64,000 nucleotides of DNA from Muribaculaceae bacterium (GTDB lineage Bacteria; Bacteroidota; Bacteroidia; Bacteroidales; Muribaculaceae). Under the pieces are notes generated by a model. The model worked only from the letters and a program-made list of their open reading frames with translations. It ran no database searches and was not told the DNA's origin. Positions within the stretch are counted from its first letter, which is position 1, and each line of letters opens with the position of its first letter. Position numbers and translations under genes: made by a program. The stretch spans positions 118,455 to 182,454 of the forward strand of contig JAFLTW010000002.1 of the NCBI GenBank assembly GCA_022509085.1. Direction: 5' to 3'. Below are positions 1 to 6,989 of this stretch, piece after piece.

Positions 1-420
1 ATCTTGCGCGAGGCCACGCTGCGGCTCGACGGCGAGAAACGCCACTTGGCGCAGATCGAGACCTTCGTGCCTTCCGTGGCAACGCAGATGATTGAGCGCG
101 AGAAACTAAAGCTGAAAAACTTCACCACGGCCATACCGCTCTCCACCACCGGCCTCACCACCCGGGAGAAGACCAGGCTCGACGGCTATCGGCAGCAGCT
201 CGAGACGGCCTCGGCCACCGTAGTGAGCCGCGCCAAAGACCGACTGAGAGCCACTTGGGAACTGCTGGAAGTGCTACGGCCTGACAATACCCTCAAGCGC
301 GGCTACTCGATAACGCGCGTGGATGGCAAAGCCGTGCGCGACGCGGCCGCTCTCCCGCCGGGCACCATCCTGGAGACGCAGCTCGCAAGCGGCTCCGTCA
401 GCTCCACCGTAAACTCCTGA
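1..420 (+). CDS. xseA: Exodeoxyribonuclease VII large subunit, C-terminal part (5' end outside window)
   Basis: XseA is the large subunit of exodeoxyribonuclease VII, which degrades single-stranded DNA to oligonucleotides together with several copies of XseB. Only the last 139 codons are here; the reading frame is open from base 1 to the TGA at 418-420. The visible part is the helical C-terminal region, followed by the family's conserved end, where a lone-standing LKRGYSITR stretch precedes a short beta domain (DGKAVRDAAALPPGTILET). The gene ends 4 bp from the stop of a convergent gene. In many Bacteroidales xseB follows xseA directly. Here xseB is at about 14.3 kb on the opposite strand, which suggests a rearrangement or insertion. 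Assignment is confident; the length of the complete gene cannot be judged. Confidence 0.9.
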   Translation: MLREATLRLDGEKRHLAQIETFVPSVATQMIEREKLKLKNFTTAIPLSTTGLTTREKTRLDGYRQQLETASATVVSRAKDRLRATWELLEVLRPDNTLKRGYSITRVDGKAVRDAAALPPGTILETQLASGSVSSTVNS

Positions 421-424
421 GCGG

Positions 425-1015
425 TTATTTCCCCAGAATCTGCAGCATAGTGAGGCCATGCTGCAAGGCCACCCCGTAGCGTTTCCCTCTAAGCATCCCG
501 TCAGCATCCGTAAGATTCTCCAGATAGAGCGGAGAATGGAGCATGAACTGGCTGCACGAGAATGTGTCGCCGGGGTTCAGTTTGGCATTGAGTGTTTCCT
601 CGGCCACAAAGCGGTTGGCTCCCAGAAAGCGCACCACGCATACGCGGTCGGGTTGCCATCCGATTCTCAGTCGGTCGCCGGGCTTGAGATTATCGGTATT
701 CACCTCCCGAGCGTCAAACATATCTGACTCGTTGCCCGTCTCCTCCTTCAGGGCCATGAGAAATGCCTCCCAATCAGAAAGGTCAATGTAACGGCACAAG
801 ACGTCGAGAGTGCGTCTGGACACAGTGTCGTATCTCCGCGTTGAATAGTTCCAGAGGCGTTCGAGGGTAGTTTCCGAAAGATGCTCGCGCGTTTTGTCGA
901 AAATGTCGTCGACAAGGATGCAGAAGTCTGAATGCACTCTCGGCGTGGAGCCAAACTTGCCCTCCACGCGTTGGCGAAGGGTTGCAACCTGAGGGCTATT
1001 GCTTTCTATAGACAT
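425..1015 (-). CDS. Conserved hypothetical protein, possible Bacteroidetes regulatory protein
   Basis: A 196-residue soluble protein without signal peptide or membrane segment. The first ~100 residues are helical and charged and look like a DNA-binding or protein-interaction head (TLRQRVEGKFG, followed by TLERLWNYSTRRYDTVSRRTLDVLCRYI). The second half reads as a beta barrel-like module (LKPGDRLRIGWQPDRVCVVRFLG) that resembles domains seen in Bacteroidetes putative transcriptional regulators. I do not recognise a named family. Its own TAnnTTTG box lies in the shared spacer with the divergent kinase gene, about 30 bp before the ATG, so the two genes could be co-regulated. The stop faces the xseA stop with 4 bp between. 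Confidence 0.6.
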   Translation of the reverse strand: MSIESNSPQVATLRQRVEGKFGSTPRVHSDFCILVDDIFDKTREHLSETTLERLWNYSTRRYDTVSRRTLDVLCRYIDLSDWEAFLMALKEETGNESDMFDAREVNTDNLKPGDRLRIGWQPDRVCVVRFLGANRFVAEETLNAKLNPGDTFSCSQFMLHSPLYLENLTDADGMLRGKRYGVALQHGLTMLQILGK

Positions 1016-1046
1016 CTTATGCTGCTTTCGATTGCCGTATTAAATG

Positions 1047-1074
1047 CAAAATTAGCAAAAAAGTATTAATTTTG
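1047..1074. promoter_or_regulatory. Divergent promoter pair (hypothetical gene / kinase)
   Basis: Two Bacteroidetes -7 boxes of the form TAnnTTTG stand back to back: CAAAATTA at 1047-1054 (TAATTTTG on the minus strand) and TAATTTTG at 1067-1074 on the plus strand. The plus-strand box ends only 7 bp before the kinase ATG at 1082, so the kinase mRNA should start at or within a base or two of its start codon and be effectively leaderless. The minus-strand box leaves a leader of about 25 nt. Confidence 0.65.
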
Positions 1075-1081
1075 TGTCGGT

Positions 1082-2296
1082 ATGGATTCAGAGAGCGAGA
1101 TATTCGACGGAATTGCCCAAGAAAGTCTGAAGAAAGAGACGGGGAAGGCCATGCTCATAGCTTCCGGTCGCCTTTTCTCATACTGGCGGCTTGAGCACGA
1201 AGGCCGCTACTTCTTTTTCAAGACACCGACTGAGACCGACGAGTTTGCAGTCAGGCTCCTGCGTCGCGAATATGAGCTCTCGGGAGGCTGCGACCATCCC
1301 TATATAGCCCGCACGTTCCTCTACGGCGAGTTTCTTCCCGGCAGGGAGGGTATACTGATGGAATATGTCGACGGACGCACGCTTACCGACTTTCTTGCGG
1401 AGAATCCATCCGGGCGCCGGCGCCGGAAAGTGATGGACCAACTGCTGGAGGCGATGGCATATCTGCACCGCAAGGGTATAGTGCACAACGACCTCAAGCC
1501 CGACAACATACTCATAAGCCGACAGAGCGACGCCTTGAAGCTCATAGACTTCGGTCTCGCCGACGATGATGCCCACTTCCTGATGAAGACGCCCGGCTGC
1601 AGCAACGCCTTTGCGGCGCCGGAACTTCGAGACGAACGGCGTTCAGACGCAAGAAGCGACGTGTATTCGCTCGGAAAGATAATGGCTGCGCTTTTCGGCT
1701 CACGCTACGGGCGCATAAGCAGAAAGAGCCTGAGGAATAGCCCGGGGCGCCGCCAAAAGGATGCATCGGAGCTCCTCATGGCCTGGAAACGGCGCAACCG
1801 GCTTTATTGGATTGCAGGGGGTGTGGCTGCGGCGGCCATAATTTCCTTGGGAATCATAACGGGTATTGCGTCGTATAGGGAATCCCGCAATGAGCAGATG
1901 CAGGAGCTGTCGGCGCTTCAGGAAGCTTATGATGAGGTAAGCGACGCCTATGGTCGGGTCAACCGGGCTTATACCGGATTGAAAGACAGTCTGGAAACGA
2001 GCCGTAAAGAGGCTGAGACGCATCAGAAGGCCGTAGCGGAAGCTGTGGAGGCATTCAGAAACGGATTGAGGGTAAGGAGCCGTAAAGCCGATGCCGAACT
2101 CAGAAGATGCACCACATGGAGAGAGATGAACGAAGTGAGGCAGAGATACAACGCTGAGACTAAGAAATATTATGAATCATACCCGAAGACTGCAGACGGA
2201 GAGGATCTGACTGAGACTATCACCGCAATCTACACAGCCAATCTCACATCATTCGACGCCATTCTTGAACGGCATGCCGAGGACCTCAGCCAATGA
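1082..2296 (+). CDS. Membrane-anchored Ser/Thr protein kinase with coiled-coil sensor tail
   Basis: A 404-residue Hanks-type protein kinase. The ATP-binding lysine is in FFFKTP near residue 47. The catalytic loop reads HNDLKPDN (H135, D137, K139, N142), the metal-binding DFG is residues 156-158, and an APE motif follows (AAPELRD). The usual HRD arginine is replaced by asparagine, as in some RD-less kinases that need no activation-loop phosphorylation. The glycine-rich loop is poorly conserved and the C-lobe is short, ending near residue 225. A single membrane span covers about residues 241-264. Residues 268-404 are a heptad-rich coiled coil that would lie outside the inner membrane and could sense or bind something there. 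It stands alone with its own promoter; a structured RNA candidate follows. Kinase identity is firm; substrate and signal are unknown. Confidence 0.88.
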   Translation: MDSESEIFDGIAQESLKKETGKAMLIASGRLFSYWRLEHEGRYFFFKTPTETDEFAVRLLRREYELSGGCDHPYIARTFLYGEFLPGREGILMEYVDGRTLTDFLAENPSGRRRRKVMDQLLEAMAYLHRKGIVHNDLKPDNILISRQSDALKLIDFGLADDDAHFLMKTPGCSNAFAAPELRDERRSDARSDVYSLGKIMAALFGSRYGRISRKSLRNSPGRRQKDASELLMAWKRRNRLYWIAGGVAAAAIISLGIITGIASYRESRNEQMQELSALQEAYDEVSDAYGRVNRAYTGLKDSLETSRKEAETHQKAVAEAVEAFRNGLRVRSRKADAELRRCTTWREMNEVRQRYNAETKKYYESYPKTADGEDLTETITAIYTANLTSFDAILERHAEDLSQ

Positions 2297-2302
2297 GGGG
2301 GC

Positions 2303-2400
2303 GCGCTCAAGACGGCCTTAGAAAAAGACAAGAAAAGACATTAGGAGCGACGACATTTAACATATAATTTTGCAGGCAGAAAAGAAATTCAGCCCGCAAT
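2303..2400. repeat. 98-bp direct repeat, copy A (carries a promoter box and hairpin)
   Basis: This segment aligns without gaps to 10441-10538; I count 87 of 98 identical bases. Identity is highest in the stretch containing AAAAGACAAG, AGGAGCGAC, TATAATTTTG and CAGCCCGCAAT. It includes a TAnnTTTG box (TAATTTTG, 2365-2372) followed by an imperfect inverted repeat (TTGCAGGC ... GCCCGCAA). In this copy the 5' arm has one mismatch. It starts 6 bp after the kinase stop codon. It may be a duplicated promoter-leader or the edge of a transferred segment. Confidence 0.85.
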
Positions 2401-2426
2401 ATGTCGGTAGATTCAAGAGAAAATAT

Positions 2427-2434
2427 TATATTTG
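2427..2434 (+). promoter_or_regulatory. -7 promoter box before structured RNA candidate
   Basis: TATATTTG matches the Bacteroidetes TAnnTTTG consensus. A start about 6-8 nt downstream would place the 5' end of the transcript at about 2441, directly before a perfect 7-bp hairpin. A second box (2365-2372, inside repeat copy A) lies 62 bp upstream. Confidence 0.5.
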
Positions 2435-2440
2435 CAACTG

Positions 2441-2695
2441 TAAAGCGCTCCATTCAGGAGCGCGGTCATAGAGGAGAGCCAACAGGCTTTTGCCCGTCAG
2501 AGAATCTGGAAAATTCAAGTGAAAAGGCAAAAGGACTGAAAGCTGCCCCTCCCGTATATTCGTTAACAGCCTTTCCACTGCAAGGTGGGAACTCAGCGAG
2601 CATATACGGGTGTGAGCTGAATTTCATTCTTTTTTCACAGGTAGTTCCAGAACCTTCTGACGGAGAGTGTCAGGAAGGCTCACACTTTTTGTACC
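2441..2695 (+). ncRNA. Candidate structured non-coding RNA with terminator
   Basis: The 250 bp between the promoter box and the HTH gene are dense in long perfect helices. GCGCTCC (2445-2451) pairs with GGAGCGC (2457-2463). CTTTTGCC (2487-2494) pairs with GGCAAAAG (2526-2533), enclosing a CAGA-gaa-TCTG hairpin. CCCGTATAT (2551-2559) pairs with ATATACGGG (2602-2610), and this helix continues inward as TCGTT/AGCGA and TTTCCAC/GTGGGAA. GTGTGAGC (2610-2617) pairs with GCTCACAC (2678-2685). At the end CCTTCTGAC and GTCAGGAAGG form a hairpin followed within a few bases by TTTTT (2686-2690). An ORF of 104 codons covers the region, but its product resembles nothing and the helices explain the sequence better. 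I do not recognise an Rfam family. Confidence 0.6.
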
Positions 2696-2711
2696 TACAC
2701 CAGCCGAAAGA

Positions 2712-2939
2712 ATGAAGATAGGAGAGCGAATCAAGGAGGTGTTTGACGGGAAGCCGAAGAGCTGCAGCATAGGATGGTTTGCTGGGCAGCTTCATTGCGA
2801 CCGTCGCAACATTTACCGCATCTTCGCCAAAGACAACATCGACATTCAGCTTCTCGGCCACATCTCCCAGGTGCTCGACCACGACTTCTTCGCGGACCTC
2901 TCTGCCGAACTGAAATTCTCCAATGAAGACAATATATGA
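2712..2939 (+). CDS. Small helix-turn-helix (XRE-like) DNA-binding protein
   Basis: A 75-residue protein with the pattern of small Bacteroidetes XRE-like regulators: an N-terminal helix (MKIGERIKEVFDG), then a helix-turn-helix of about residues 20-55 (GWFAGQLHCDRRNIYRIFAKDNIDI) and a closing helix (LLGHISQVLDHDFF). I chose the ATG at 2712 because the longer frame from 2667 would run through the terminator hairpin of the preceding RNA and add residues foreign to the family. The gene stands just before the AT-rich block and could regulate it, but no operator was identified. Confidence 0.75.
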   Translation: MKIGERIKEVFDGKPKSCSIGWFAGQLHCDRRNIYRIFAKDNIDIQLLGHISQVLDHDFFADLSAELKFSNEDNI

Positions 2940-3034
2940 CACAAAAGGCGACAATATTAGACACGCAAGAAACTCCTTTTGTTGATAACAACTTCTTAAA
3001 TTTGCAAATTCAGAAACAGTAAAATTTTAATATT

Positions 3035-3484
3035 ATGGGATTTTTCAAAAAAATTGCACAAAAAGCTCAAGATTTGAATGAAAAATTCAATTCCGAGGGA
3101 GGTCTTATAGATAAAGTCAAAGAGCTTCAGGAAGTTATATCTGATGAAGAAGTAGATGCCGTAACAAAATGTAAGGCAGCAGGTCAATTTATTAAAAATC
3201 TTGGAACTTTAAGGAATGGTAATCCTGAATCCGCAAGCGAATCTACCATTTTTGTCGGTCCGGACTTGGACTCTCTTGACGATGTAGAAGATGATGAAGG
3301 AAAGACTGGTTGCTTGAACGAAGATGGAAGTGAAGATAGGGAGATTTCGGATGAATATAAACAGTGGTTTAAAGAAAGATATGGTATTTCATATGAAGAA
3401 CATATGGCATCCATAATGGAAAATGCGGGTAAGCCATTAGACGATGAGACCATAGACTTCATTAGAAATCTCGGCAAGGATTAA
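3035..3484 (+). CDS. Hypothetical acidic cytoplasmic protein
   Basis: 149 residues, no signal peptide or membrane span. An amphipathic lysine-rich N-terminus (MGFFKKIAQKAQDLNEKFN) is followed by a helical segment with two predicted repeats of charged heptads, a very acidic middle (DSLDDVEDDEGK) and a C-terminal part with EYKQWFKERYGISYEEH. I do not recognise the family. The gene is strikingly AT-rich compared with the flanking core genes, as are the next four, which suggests a shared foreign origin. It precedes the candidate peptide locus by 400 bp and may or may not belong to it. Confidence 0.55.
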   Translation: MGFFKKIAQKAQDLNEKFNSEGGLIDKVKELQEVISDEEVDAVTKCKAAGQFIKNLGTLRNGNPESASESTIFVGPDLDSLDDVEDDEGKTGCLNEDGSEDREISDEYKQWFKERYGISYEEHMASIMENAGKPLDDETIDFIRNLGKD

Positions 3485-3512
3485 GACCCGACACGTGTAA
3501 AAACATATAAAA

Positions 3513-3821
3513 ATGGAGGGCTCCAATTATATAGAACTCATAATTTCGATTGTGACGATAGTTCCCGCTACTATTGCAGCAGTGGGAGCGTGGATTAATA
3601 TGACTCGAAAGAAAGACATTCAGCTTTTGGAGAAGAGGAATACTTCTTTAAAGCGTGAATTGATTGATCTATATGTCAATGTAAATGAGCTTCTTCTGAT
3701 AGAGAAAGACCTATGTGGAAAATTAAATATCAATCCACAGTACAACAGAAGGAATTATAATACAAGTTGGAGAATAGAACCAAAACGTGTGAATGCACGC
3801 ATTAAGGATTTGCAATCCTAA
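3513..3821 (+). CDS. Hypothetical small membrane protein
   Basis: 102 residues with one N-terminal membrane span (about residues 8-30, IELIISIVTIVPATIAAVGA) and a basic, helical cytoplasmic tail. The form is that of a small anchor or regulator. It is separated from the preceding gene by 28 bp and shares its AT-rich composition, so the two are probably co-transcribed. No family recognised. Confidence 0.55.
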   Translation: MEGSNYIELIISIVTIVPATIAAVGAWINMTRKKDIQLLEKRNTSLKRELIDLYVNVNELLLIEKDLCGKLNINPQYNRRNYNTSWRIEPKRVNARIKDLQS

Positions 3822-3898
3822 GATAAAGCTAAGAAAAAATAAAGAGAAAGCCGAATCGCTTGAAAGGACGTAGGCAAATTTTTTTAATTCTTATAAAA

Positions 3899-4024
3899 AT
3901 GAAGGAATATAAGAAAGCTCAAATGGTTGCTAAGAACCTTCCTACTGGTTCTTACGCTGCTGGTTGCCCCGAAAAAGGCACAGGTGGTTATATTATTTGC
4001 AAAAAATGTGAACGCACCGTGTAA
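3899..4024 (+). CDS. Candidate RiPP precursor peptide (41 aa, Cys-containing core)
   Basis: The ATG at 3899 opens a 41-codon gene ending in TAA at 4022-4024. The peptide begins with a basic leader-like half (MKEYKKAQMVAKNLPTG), then the motif SYAAGCP, then a Gly/Lys-rich core with CKKC near the end; the three cysteines are at positions 23, 34 and 37. Short length, a lysine/asparagine leader, clustered glycines and cysteines and a radical SAM/SPASM maturase 0.7 kb downstream together make a ribosomally made, post-translationally modified peptide precursor the best reading. A strong terminator-like hairpin follows immediately, which is usual where a precursor must be made in excess over its enzymes. 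The modification is unknown; thioether (Cys to alpha- or beta-carbon) bonds would be the default guess for this enzyme class. Confidence 0.7.
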   Translation: MKEYKKAQMVAKNLPTGSYAAGCPEKGTGGYIICKKCERTV

Positions 4025-4040
4025 TCCAGCTTAACTAACT

Positions 4041-4080
4041 AAGCAATGCTTTTTTCATTATTTTGAAAAAAGCATTGCTT
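4041..4080. terminator. 16-bp perfect hairpin between precursor and maturation genes
   Basis: AAGCAATGCTTTTTTC (4041-4056) and its exact reverse complement (4065-4080) enclose an 8-base AT-rich loop. The T-run inside the stem can serve as terminator tail in either direction. Placed 16 bp after the candidate precursor and 25 bp before the next ATG, it would let most transcripts stop after the peptide gene with partial read-through into the enzymes. Confidence 0.8.
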
Positions 4081-4105
4081 TGATATCGAATTGTTTTGAT
4101 TCCCC

Positions 4106-4735
4106 ATGAAGGACATAATTAATGACTTACATCATGGCTTTTCCGAAGATTATAACTCAATCTTAGGAAGTATTATAGCATTAATAATAGGTGTGCTTGC
4201 CATTATAGGAGGATATGGTTATGTATACATTAATTCTTCAACAGAAATAGAAACATCTGTCAGTTTGTTTAAAGAAAATGATTTATATACTGTAAATTCA
4301 TTAGCATTTGCAACATTCGGCGTATGTATTTCTCTTTGGGGTATTTTAAGAATTCTTATCTATCAAGGGTTTGCCGGTAGGCTTCAACAATTTATTCCAT
4401 ATGAGATCCGACGAAGAGCCGGAATAGATCCAAGAACTAATAATGATACCATTTTGCCAGGTGCATACCATCCTTTAGGGAAAAAAGGATTTGAAATAAT
4501 ACATGGACTATATGGACAGATAATATTAATTATTTCTATTCTTTTAATCACTGTTTATATTGCAACTTTTTATAGAGTTACCGATGGTTTCTGTAAAATC
4601 GCGACAACTCATTGTCGTCTGGTGGTAACCCTGGCAGTTTCACTTTTCATTGTAATTATCGATTTATTATGTTTTTGGAATCGAAAGGAAAAGAAATATC
4701 ATAAAAGAGAAATAGAGTATCTGAAAAAAATATAA
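4106..4735 (+). CDS. Integral membrane protein of the candidate RiPP locus
   Basis: 209 residues with four hydrophobic spans at about residues 18-42, 64-86, 137-157 and 170-190, arranged as two pairs around a polar loop with YEIRRRAGIDPRTNND, and a basic C-terminal tail. No ATPase or transporter signature is visible and I do not recognise the family. It lies between the precursor hairpin and the maturase gene, 12 bp before the latter, so a role in export, immunity or membrane placement of the maturation enzymes is possible by position only. Confidence 0.6.
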   Translation: MKDIINDLHHGFSEDYNSILGSIIALIIGVLAIIGGYGYVYINSSTEIETSVSLFKENDLYTVNSLAFATFGVCISLWGILRILIYQGFAGRLQQFIPYEIRRRAGIDPRTNNDTILPGAYHPLGKKGFEIIHGLYGQIILIISILLITVYIATFYRVTDGFCKIATTHCRLVVTLAVSLFIVIIDLLCFWNRKEKKYHKREIEYLKKI

Positions 4736-4747
4736 TAATATTTATAT

Positions 4748-6241
4748 ATGTTAATACGCCAAAGTAAAAACAGTTACATCAGAACCACAGACAATTACGG
4801 CTATATTACCAATCAGTTAACACGTCATGATCGAGTTTATGACTCGTCAGGTGCTGATTTACTTCGCCAAATATCACGTGAACCCAAGGAAATATCTGAA
4901 ATAGTTGATTCATTGGAAAAACTATATAGGGGTGTTGATAGAGAAACTCTTAAAAAAGATTTTCTTGAGTTTGCCGATAGTCTTGCGGAAGACAAATTCA
5001 TTGTAATTGGAAATACCCAAGAAGAATTGGATTCTAAAGATGATGAATTCACATATCACATAGAAAATCCCAAGACTCTTGCGTCTGATTTCTCACAAAA
5101 CTCACGAGAAGATATCCAAGAGAATACACAAGATTTTTTCTTGGAGGAAGTACAGGGTCGACCTTTAATTTCTACACTTCAACTCGAACTGTCAAGTCGT
5201 TGCAACGAGCGGTGCATTCATTGTTATATCCCCAATGGTAAAAAGAATCATGGAATAGATATGCCATATGAAAGATTCAAGAAGATTATTGATGAGTTTG
5301 CTGACATGGGCGGGATTAGTGTGACATTGTCTGGTGGAGAGGCCTTGTTGCATAAAGACATCATAAAGATGCTTTACTATTGTCGTGAAAAAGATTTACA
5401 GATTTCAGTTCTTTCCAACCTTATCAAGTTAACAGATGAGGAAGTAAAGGCAATGAAAGATACAAACGTATCTTTAGTGCAGGTGTCGCTATACTCAATG
5501 GATCCAGAAGTACATGATTACATTACTACTGTCAAAGGATCTTATGAGAAAACAAAGGATGCAATAGAACGTCTTGTAGCCGCAGATGTGCCGGTTCAAA
5601 TTTCTTGTCCTTTAATGAAAGCCAATAAAGATGGGTATAGAGAGGTGCTTAAGTATGCCCAAACCTTGAAGGTAAGGGCACAAACAGACTACATAATGAT
5701 GGCGCAAGCCGATTTGGACACTTCCAACCTCGCTAATCGACTATCACTGAAAGAAACTGAAAAAGTGATTAGGGATATTATAGAATACGACCTTAATTAT
5801 ACTACCGACATAGACAAAATGCGTCCGGTTTTAAGTGAAATGCAGTTCGATCGAGAACGGTATATGGCGCAACCAGTCTGCGGTGTTGGATATGACAACT
5901 GTTGCATAACAGCAAATGGTGATGTTTATCCTTGCGCCGGATGGCAAGATTACGTTCTTGGTAACGTGTATAAACAGTCGCTTAAAGAAATTTGGGAAGA
6001 CAGTGAGAGAGTCAAAGAGCTACGCAAAATAACCGAGGCTTCATTCCCTCAATGTGTTGACTGCGAGGCGCGTCAATTCTGCGCCCGTTGCCTTGTTCGT
6101 AACTACAATGAGAGCGAAGGCGATATGTTCAAGATAAACCAACACTTCTGCGATGTGGCTTTCCTAAATAAGCGTCTTTTTGAGGAAAAATATGGAGCCA
6201 AAATGGCCGAGTTAAAAGATCTTTTCACTCCTATAATGTAA
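4748..6241 (+). CDS. Radical SAM/SPASM peptide maturase with PqqD-like N-terminus
   Basis: 497 residues in three parts. Residues 1-95 resemble a PqqD/RRE peptide-recognition domain (TRHDRVYDSSGADLLRQIS, then an acidic helix) that would bind the precursor leader. The radical SAM core follows, with the cluster motif CNERCIHC (C152, C156, C159; CX3CX2C) and a GGEALLHKD SAM-binding stretch. From residue 378 onward come SPASM-type cysteines (CGVGYDNCC, VYPCAGW, CVDCEARQFCARC) for one or two auxiliary iron-sulfur clusters. This is the architecture of enzymes that cross-link or epimerise RiPP precursors, such as sactipeptide and ranthipeptide maturases. The next gene starts 4 bp later. Class is confident; the exact chemistry cannot be read from sequence. 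Confidence 0.88.
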   Translation: MLIRQSKNSYIRTTDNYGYITNQLTRHDRVYDSSGADLLRQISREPKEISEIVDSLEKLYRGVDRETLKKDFLEFADSLAEDKFIVIGNTQEELDSKDDEFTYHIENPKTLASDFSQNSREDIQENTQDFFLEEVQGRPLISTLQLELSSRCNERCIHCYIPNGKKNHGIDMPYERFKKIIDEFADMGGISVTLSGGEALLHKDIIKMLYYCREKDLQISVLSNLIKLTDEEVKAMKDTNVSLVQVSLYSMDPEVHDYITTVKGSYEKTKDAIERLVAADVPVQISCPLMKANKDGYREVLKYAQTLKVRAQTDYIMMAQADLDTSNLANRLSLKETEKVIRDIIEYDLNYTTDIDKMRPVLSEMQFDRERYMAQPVCGVGYDNCCITANGDVYPCAGWQDYVLGNVYKQSLKEIWEDSERVKELRKITEASFPQCVDCEARQFCARCLVRNYNESEGDMFKINQHFCDVAFLNKRLFEEKYGAKMAELKDLFTPIM

Positions 6242-6245
6242 GCTA

Positions 6246-6977
6246 ATGTTTATAGACAACCACGTTCATATCGGATGGTTCTCTGACGGATACCACTCTC
6301 CTCGCGAAGTGTGGACCGCGTTACAAAGTGCCGGAATAGAATGTGCTGCTGTCTCGTCAATATCAACATGTGCAGAACTCTATCATAATATTGTGACAGA
6401 GTTCTGCCAGTTAATTTCATTAGTAGGGAAAGACAGGATAAAGCCGATTTTATGGCTTTCTCCACAGATGATAATTAAAAAATGGCCCTTGAAATTTGTT
6501 TTACGCTCTAAAATTGAATGGAGAGGAATCAAATTGCATTTTATTTCACATCCGGCCTTCTATCGAAATAGAAACTTAGTAAAATACTCACTTGAGATTG
6601 CAAGAATGTTAGGGCATCTGCCCGTCCTTCTACATACCGGTAAATGGGAGAGTTGTCATGCCAGAGTCTTTGAGTCAGTTATAAAGGAAAATCCGGATTT
6701 GACCTTTGTTTTGGCTCATGGTAGGCCCATTGATGAAACTTTGAGTTTAATGAAACAATATCCCAACACATGGACCGACACTGCATTCATGCCAATAGAG
6801 GATTTAAAAAAATTAAAGGAGGAGGGTCTGACGGGGAGAACGATGTATGGTTCCGATGCTCCAATAAACAAAGTCTATTACCCAGATTTGGCAACTGAGG
6901 CATATCTTAAAGCGAGAATTGAGGAAGTGAAAGGTATCGCTCCAGAAATTCTTTCCAATTGTGTATATGATAAATAA
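6246..6977 (+). CDS. Amidohydrolase-family metal-dependent hydrolase
   Basis: 243 residues with the signatures of an amidohydrolase-2/TIM-barrel hydrolase: metal ligands in DNHVHIGW (H6, H8), a central LLHTG, then VLAHGRP and a late GSDAP whose aspartate usually activates the nucleophilic water. It is shorter than most members (about 280-330), so it may be a minimal barrel. Directly behind the maturase (4-bp gap), it could remove a leader, hydrolyse an amide on the peptide or act on an unrelated small metabolite; the sequence does not decide. It shares the AT-rich composition of the locus. Confidence 0.72.
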   Translation: MFIDNHVHIGWFSDGYHSPREVWTALQSAGIECAAVSSISTCAELYHNIVTEFCQLISLVGKDRIKPILWLSPQMIIKKWPLKFVLRSKIEWRGIKLHFISHPAFYRNRNLVKYSLEIARMLGHLPVLLHTGKWESCHARVFESVIKENPDLTFVLAHGRPIDETLSLMKQYPNTWTDTAFMPIEDLKKLKEEGLTGRTMYGSDAPINKVYYPDLATEAYLKARIEEVKGIAPEILSNCVYDK

Positions 6978-6989
6978 AAATTTATTAGT

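Noticed and set aside
2401..2715. 104-codon ORF behind the kinase
   Set aside because: It runs through the helices and terminator of the structured RNA candidate and its product has no protein-like conservation pattern that I recognise.
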